The position numbers and the translations under genes were made by a program. This document shows positions 31,991 through 34,722 of a DNA stretch of 34,722 bases, in pieces. Below the pieces are notes generated by a model. That model was given only the letters and a program-made list of their open reading frames with translations. It was not told where the DNA came from and did no database searches. Location of the stretch: contig NZ_BORW01000043.1 in NCBI RefSeq assembly GCF_018333375.1, forward strand, positions 1 to 34,722, in the 5' to 3' direction. The DNA is from Paenibacillus cookii (GTDB lineage Bacteria > Bacillota > Bacilli > Paenibacillales > Paenibacillaceae). Position 1 is the stretch's first letter. Each line of letters opens with the position of its first letter.

Positions 31991-34450
31991 TTGTCTAATC
32001 CAGTATACGGTAAACAGGCTAAAAGGTCGAGTAACGTCGATAAAAAGCCTGCGCTTCTTTGGGTGTTAATTGTTGCCATCATAGCATTTTTAGTTTGGAC
32101 TCCCTTTCAGGTAGCGCTTTTTAATGGTCAGATGTTAGAGTTCGAAAAGCCTTTGTTTTGGGCAATTGCCTTCGGTTCAGTATTGCTGTTCCTATGGATC
32201 GCCAACTATTACAAGAGCTTTAAACTTAATGAGCAGCGAGACTGGCTCCCCTTAGCGGTACTATTGCTGCCTATTACATATCTATTGTCGTATTTTGGGG
32301 CCGCTTCGCATTATTTGGCGATGAATATGGTGCTTGTCGAATGTCTGTATGCCATCATGTTCATTATTAGCATCTATCTGCTCCAAGATCAGAGAGCCAA
32401 TAAGATCATTCAAACGACGATCATGACGGTCGCGTATATTATTGTATGGTTCGGTTTCCTGAACTGGTTCGGTCATGGAAAATTTGCAGGAACGCTTATC
32501 GTCTGGTTTTCGAATGGTGTGCTGAACGGAAAATATACGGATGCGGTGATGACGGACTCCAACGGGTTGCGTCTGACCTCCGTCTTCCAGTATGCCAATA
32601 CATATGCGGCATTCCTCATGGCATTTTTGTTTGCTGCCGTATTCTGTCTGATCCGCTCGAAAAAATGGTACGGGCAAGCCATTCACGGATTTATGCTGGT
32701 ACCGATTATCGTGTCGATATTGCTCACGCTTTCCCGCGGCGGTCTGGTTATGCTGCCTGTCGTATTTGTTCTTTTACTGCTATTCCTGAAGCCGGCGAAG
32801 CAAATTCTTTGGGTCGTATATTGTGCAATCGCAGGCATAGCTTCCCTCGCCATCTCCAAAGAGGTTACCGATCTGGGACTTCAACTGAACCAAAAATTCG
32901 AGGCTGGCGGAGCAGCCAAAGCATGGGCATTCCTCTTAATAACATCCGTTGTGGTGGCAGTGATCGGCTGGGTCATTCAAGCATTTCTTGCTCCTAAAAT
33001 GGAACAGGGCTTGGCCAAGGCTTCAGCCAAAAAGCTTGCCAATCTGTGGATTCCGGTCGGATCGGTGATCGTGGTTGGCGTTGTAGCCTTTTTGCTTATC
33101 GGAACCAGCGTACGCAATATTTTGCCGGAAAACGTCAGCACGCGACTTGAGAACATTAACTTCAATCAGCACAGCGTGCTGGAGCGGATTACGTTCTATA
33201 AAGACGGCATGAAGGTCGTGAAAGATTACCCGGTTCTCGGAGCAGGCGGCGGCGCTTGGGCTGCATTGTACGAGAAGTATCAGAACAACCCTTACACAAG
33301 CCGTCAGGCGCACAACTTCTTCGTTCAGTACTTGTTGGAAGTAGGCATTGTCGGATTTGTTATTTTCATGGCATTTGTCCTGTTTATTTTCTATAAATAT
33401 ATTCGCGGGTATATCCAATCGGATGGGGAAAGAAAAGATTCATATTTCTTGTACCTCATTCTGACCCTGTCTATTCTTATTCACAGTATTCTAGACTTTA
33501 ACATGAGTTACGTATTTATCGGGATGCTGGTGTTCATTGGTCTTGGAGGCATGGCCGCCGCCATGGACAGCAAACCTTTGAAGAAGATTGCCTGGAAAAC
33601 AGAGGGCGCAGGATGGATTTATAGTTTGGTAGTCGGCATTTGCGGAATCGTCGTGCTGATTACTTCGGTTCGCTTTGTGCAGGCAAGCAATGCCGGTCTG
33701 GAAGCCCGAAAAATAGCGCAAACAAGCACCTCTTATGAGGAAATCAAAGCCGCCTTGGATAAAGACTTGAAGATTCGCCACACTCATCCGGATTCCGTAC
33801 TGTTGATGTCTTCGCTGTATCAATCGGTGTATAAACAGACCCAAAACGACGATTTTTACAATGCGGCGAATTATCTCCTGACGGACGCGCTCAAAAAAGA
33901 ACCTTATAACAAAAGCATGATCAACCGCCTCATTACCAACTACCAGCTGAAAAATGAAAATGATAAAGCCTTTGAAACGCTGGTTGCGAACGCACCGAAA
34001 TTCAACTGGGATATCGAATGGTATGAAAAAATGATTACGCAAGGTTATGAGCTGGGTTATACGGCGCTTGGCCAAGGCGATACTGCTGCGAAAGAGAAGT
34101 ACTTTAAAGCGGGGATTGCAGCCTTTGAAAAGGTTCAAGCCGGTCTCAAGCATCTGGCTACATTGCCCAAAGGGCAAATGGCTGGACGTCCGTTCTCCAA
34201 CTCGCCGGTTATGATCCTTGACGCCGGAAAAATGTACTACATGACCAACCAACTGGATAAAGCTGCTGAGACGTTAAAAATGGGTATCGCTCAGGATTTC
34301 AGCGATCCGACAAACCGCGAAATTGCCCATTGGTATATAGCGGCATTGATGAAGCAAGGTTCGAATGACCAGGCTGTGTATGACCAACTCGTTAAAGCCG
34401 ATCCGACAGAAAAAGAGTCGATTGAAAAATTAGTGCAGATTAATTTTTAA
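31991..34450 (+). CDS. O-antigen ligase / oligosaccharyltransferase-like membrane protein with TPR-like tail
   Basis: 819 aa from TTG at 31991: AAGGAG is 10 nt upstream, whereas the nearby ATG at 31982 is only 1-2 nt from it. About a dozen membrane helices cover the first 560 residues. The Wzy_C/WaaL signature loop lies near residues 395-450: VLERITFYKDGMKVVKDYP, VLGAGGGAWAALYEKYQ and RQAHNFFVQYLLEVGIVGF, the last with the conserved His. The remaining 230 or so residues are soluble and helical with TPR-like repeats. Such proteins ligate lipid-carried glycan to an acceptor. In slg clusters the equivalent (WsaB/WsfB) transfers S-layer glycan to protein. A Wzy polymerase role is the alternative, but an ABC-transporter route needs no polymerase. 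It is the only rightward gene of the locus. Confidence 0.85.
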   Translation: MSNPVYGKQAKRSSNVDKKPALLWVLIVAIIAFLVWTPFQVALFNGQMLEFEKPLFWAIAFGSVLLFLWIANYYKSFKLNEQRDWLPLAVLLLPITYLLSYFGAASHYLAMNMVLVECLYAIMFIISIYLLQDQRANKIIQTTIMTVAYIIVWFGFLNWFGHGKFAGTLIVWFSNGVLNGKYTDAVMTDSNGLRLTSVFQYANTYAAFLMAFLFAAVFCLIRSKKWYGQAIHGFMLVPIIVSILLTLSRGGLVMLPVVFVLLLLFLKPAKQILWVVYCAIAGIASLAISKEVTDLGLQLNQKFEAGGAAKAWAFLLITSVVVAVIGWVIQAFLAPKMEQGLAKASAKKLANLWIPVGSVIVVGVVAFLLIGTSVRNILPENVSTRLENINFNQHSVLERITFYKDGMKVVKDYPVLGAGGGAWAALYEKYQNNPYTSRQAHNFFVQYLLEVGIVGFVIFMAFVLFIFYKYIRGYIQSDGERKDSYFLYLILTLSILIHSILDFNMSYVFIGMLVFIGLGGMAAAMDSKPLKKIAWKTEGAGWIYSLVVGICGIVVLITSVRFVQASNAGLEARKIAQTSTSYEEIKAALDKDLKIRHTHPDSVLLMSSLYQSVYKQTQNDDFYNAANYLLTDALKKEPYNKSMINRLITNYQLKNENDKAFETLVANAPKFNWDIEWYEKMITQGYELGYTALGQGDTAAKEKYFKAGIAAFEKVQAGLKHLATLPKGQMAGRPFSNSPVMILDAGKMYYMTNQLDKAAETLKMGIAQDFSDPTNREIAHWYIAALMKQGSNDQAVYDQLVKADPTEKESIEKLVQINF

Positions 34451-34482
34451 TTCTGATCGAAAAAGAGCAGTTCACTTCTGAT

Positions 34483-34546
34483 ATGCTCCCATCATAGTAG
34501 ACAGTAGAAAAAATAAAAACTTCTACTACTACAACGATGGGAGTAT
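34483..34546 (+). repeat. Inverted repeat that would hide the transposase ribosome-binding site
   Basis: ATGCTCCCATC (34483-34493) pairs with GATGGGAGTAT (34536-34546) with one G-U pair. Inside, GTAG (34497-34500) can pair with CTAC (34529-34532), and GTAGAA (34504-34509) with TTCTAC (34521-34526). The GGGAG that should serve as RBS for the ATG at 34551 lies in the stem, a known device in insertion sequences to block translation from read-in transcripts. Confidence 0.6.
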
Positions 34547-34550
34547 TTCT

Positions 34551-34722
34551 ATGTCTAGAAGAAGTTCAACTTCAACTGAAACGAAACGGCATGCTATACA
34601 GCGATGCCTGGAGCACAGGTCAAATCCAAACTATGAAGCGAGACAACTAGGGGTTAGTTCCCACACAGTTAGAGAGTGGATAAGAAAATACAGAGCAGAT
34701 GGTTTGGATGGATTGGGGGAAT
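34551..34722 (+). CDS. IS3-family transposase orfA-like HTH protein, N-terminal fragment
   Basis: 57 codons are visible before the window edge. The product begins MSRRSSTSTETKRHAIQRCL and continues through a helix-turn-helix (EARQLGVSSHTVREWIRKY) ending ADGLDGLGE. This is the usual start of IS3/IS150-group orfA DNA-binding proteins. GGGAG lies 7 nt upstream of the ATG within the inverted repeat. The catalytic DDE part would follow outside the window. Confidence 0.75.
   Translation, partial: MSRRSSTSTETKRHAIQRCLEHRSNPNYEARQLGVSSHTVREWIRKYRADGLDGLGE

Larger units (their letters stand above)
34479..34722 (+). mobile_element. IS3-family-like insertion sequence, left end (partial)
   Basis: The sequence from about 34479 (TGATATGCTCCCATC...GTAGACAG) has the look of a left terminal inverted repeat of the IS3/IS150 type and leads into a transposase orfA-like gene. 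The element runs off the right edge, so the right repeat and target duplication cannot be seen. It begins only about 28 bp after the ligase stop codon, and no terminator for that gene is seen before it. Confidence 0.65.

Noticed and set aside
33491..34252. Open frame of 253 codons antisense to the ligase gene
   Set aside because: No motif or RBS, and it lies wholly within the TPR-like coding region; a codon-bias shadow.
31991..34450. Wzy polymerase, i.e. a Wzx/Wzy-dependent pathway
   Set aside because: No Wzx flippase is present, the locus has Wzm/Wzt with a cap-reading domain, and the long TPR-like tail fits ligase/oligosaccharyltransferase proteins better; not fully excluded.
1..34722. CRISPR arrays, tRNAs, prophage or defence genes
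   Set aside because: No regularly spaced repeats, cloverleaf sequences, phage structural proteins or known defence motifs were seen.

Overview
The window reads as the chromosome of a Gram-positive, endospore-former-type Firmicute, most likely Paenibacillus or a close relative. The grounds are a Bacillus-type rrn promoter and 16S start, the conserved pcrB-pcrA-ligA order, strong GGAGG ribosome-binding sites with frequent TTG/GTG starts, an LtaS-family enzyme and an S-layer/exopolysaccharide-type glycan locus. No similarity search was possible; all names come from motifs, lengths and gene order.

Left part (1-13.2 kb, GC-rich, housekeeping). The 5' end of a 16S rRNA gene runs off the left edge on the minus strand, with promoter, boxA-like site and a leader of stacked hairpins. 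A plus-strand molybdopterin oxidoreductase fused to a cytochrome b-like membrane module follows. Next come a class A penicillin-binding protein coupled to a kinase-less paralogue of the neighbouring histidine kinase, then that kinase and its OmpR-type regulator, with an 11-bp-phased TTAAGA repeat between the two units. Then come ligA, pcrA and pcrB (one unit with a clear promoter) and a secreted GDPD-like enzyme.

Right part (13.2-34.5 kb) is a polysaccharide locus closely resembling the S-layer glycoprotein glycan (slg) clusters of Geobacillus and Paenibacillus. It has an initiating sugar-phosphate transferase, an LtaS-like phosphoglycerol transferase with two Ig-like repeats, and a GT2. A ten-gene operon (wzm-wzt-methyltransferase/GT fusion-manC-glycosidase-acyltransferase-rfbA-rfbC-rfbB-rfbD) ends in a strong terminator. 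Divergent from wzm is an O-antigen-ligase/oligosaccharyltransferase with TPR-like tail. Proposed logic: the initiator loads undecaprenyl phosphate; GT2 and the fusion enzyme extend with rhamnose (and perhaps mannose); the methyltransferase end of the fusion caps the chain, its coiled coil possibly measuring length; Wzt's C-terminal domain reads the finished chain; Wzm exports it; the ligase attaches it to protein or wall; acyltransferase, LtaS-like enzyme and glycosidase decorate or trim it.

Composition is mosaic: 14.75-17.69 kb and 21.87-25.1 kb are visibly AT-rich against GC-rich neighbours, and one boundary falls inside the GT2 gene. The window ends in the left end of an IS3-like insertion sequence just after the ligase stop codon. 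No tRNA, CRISPR array, phage gene or riboswitch was seen.
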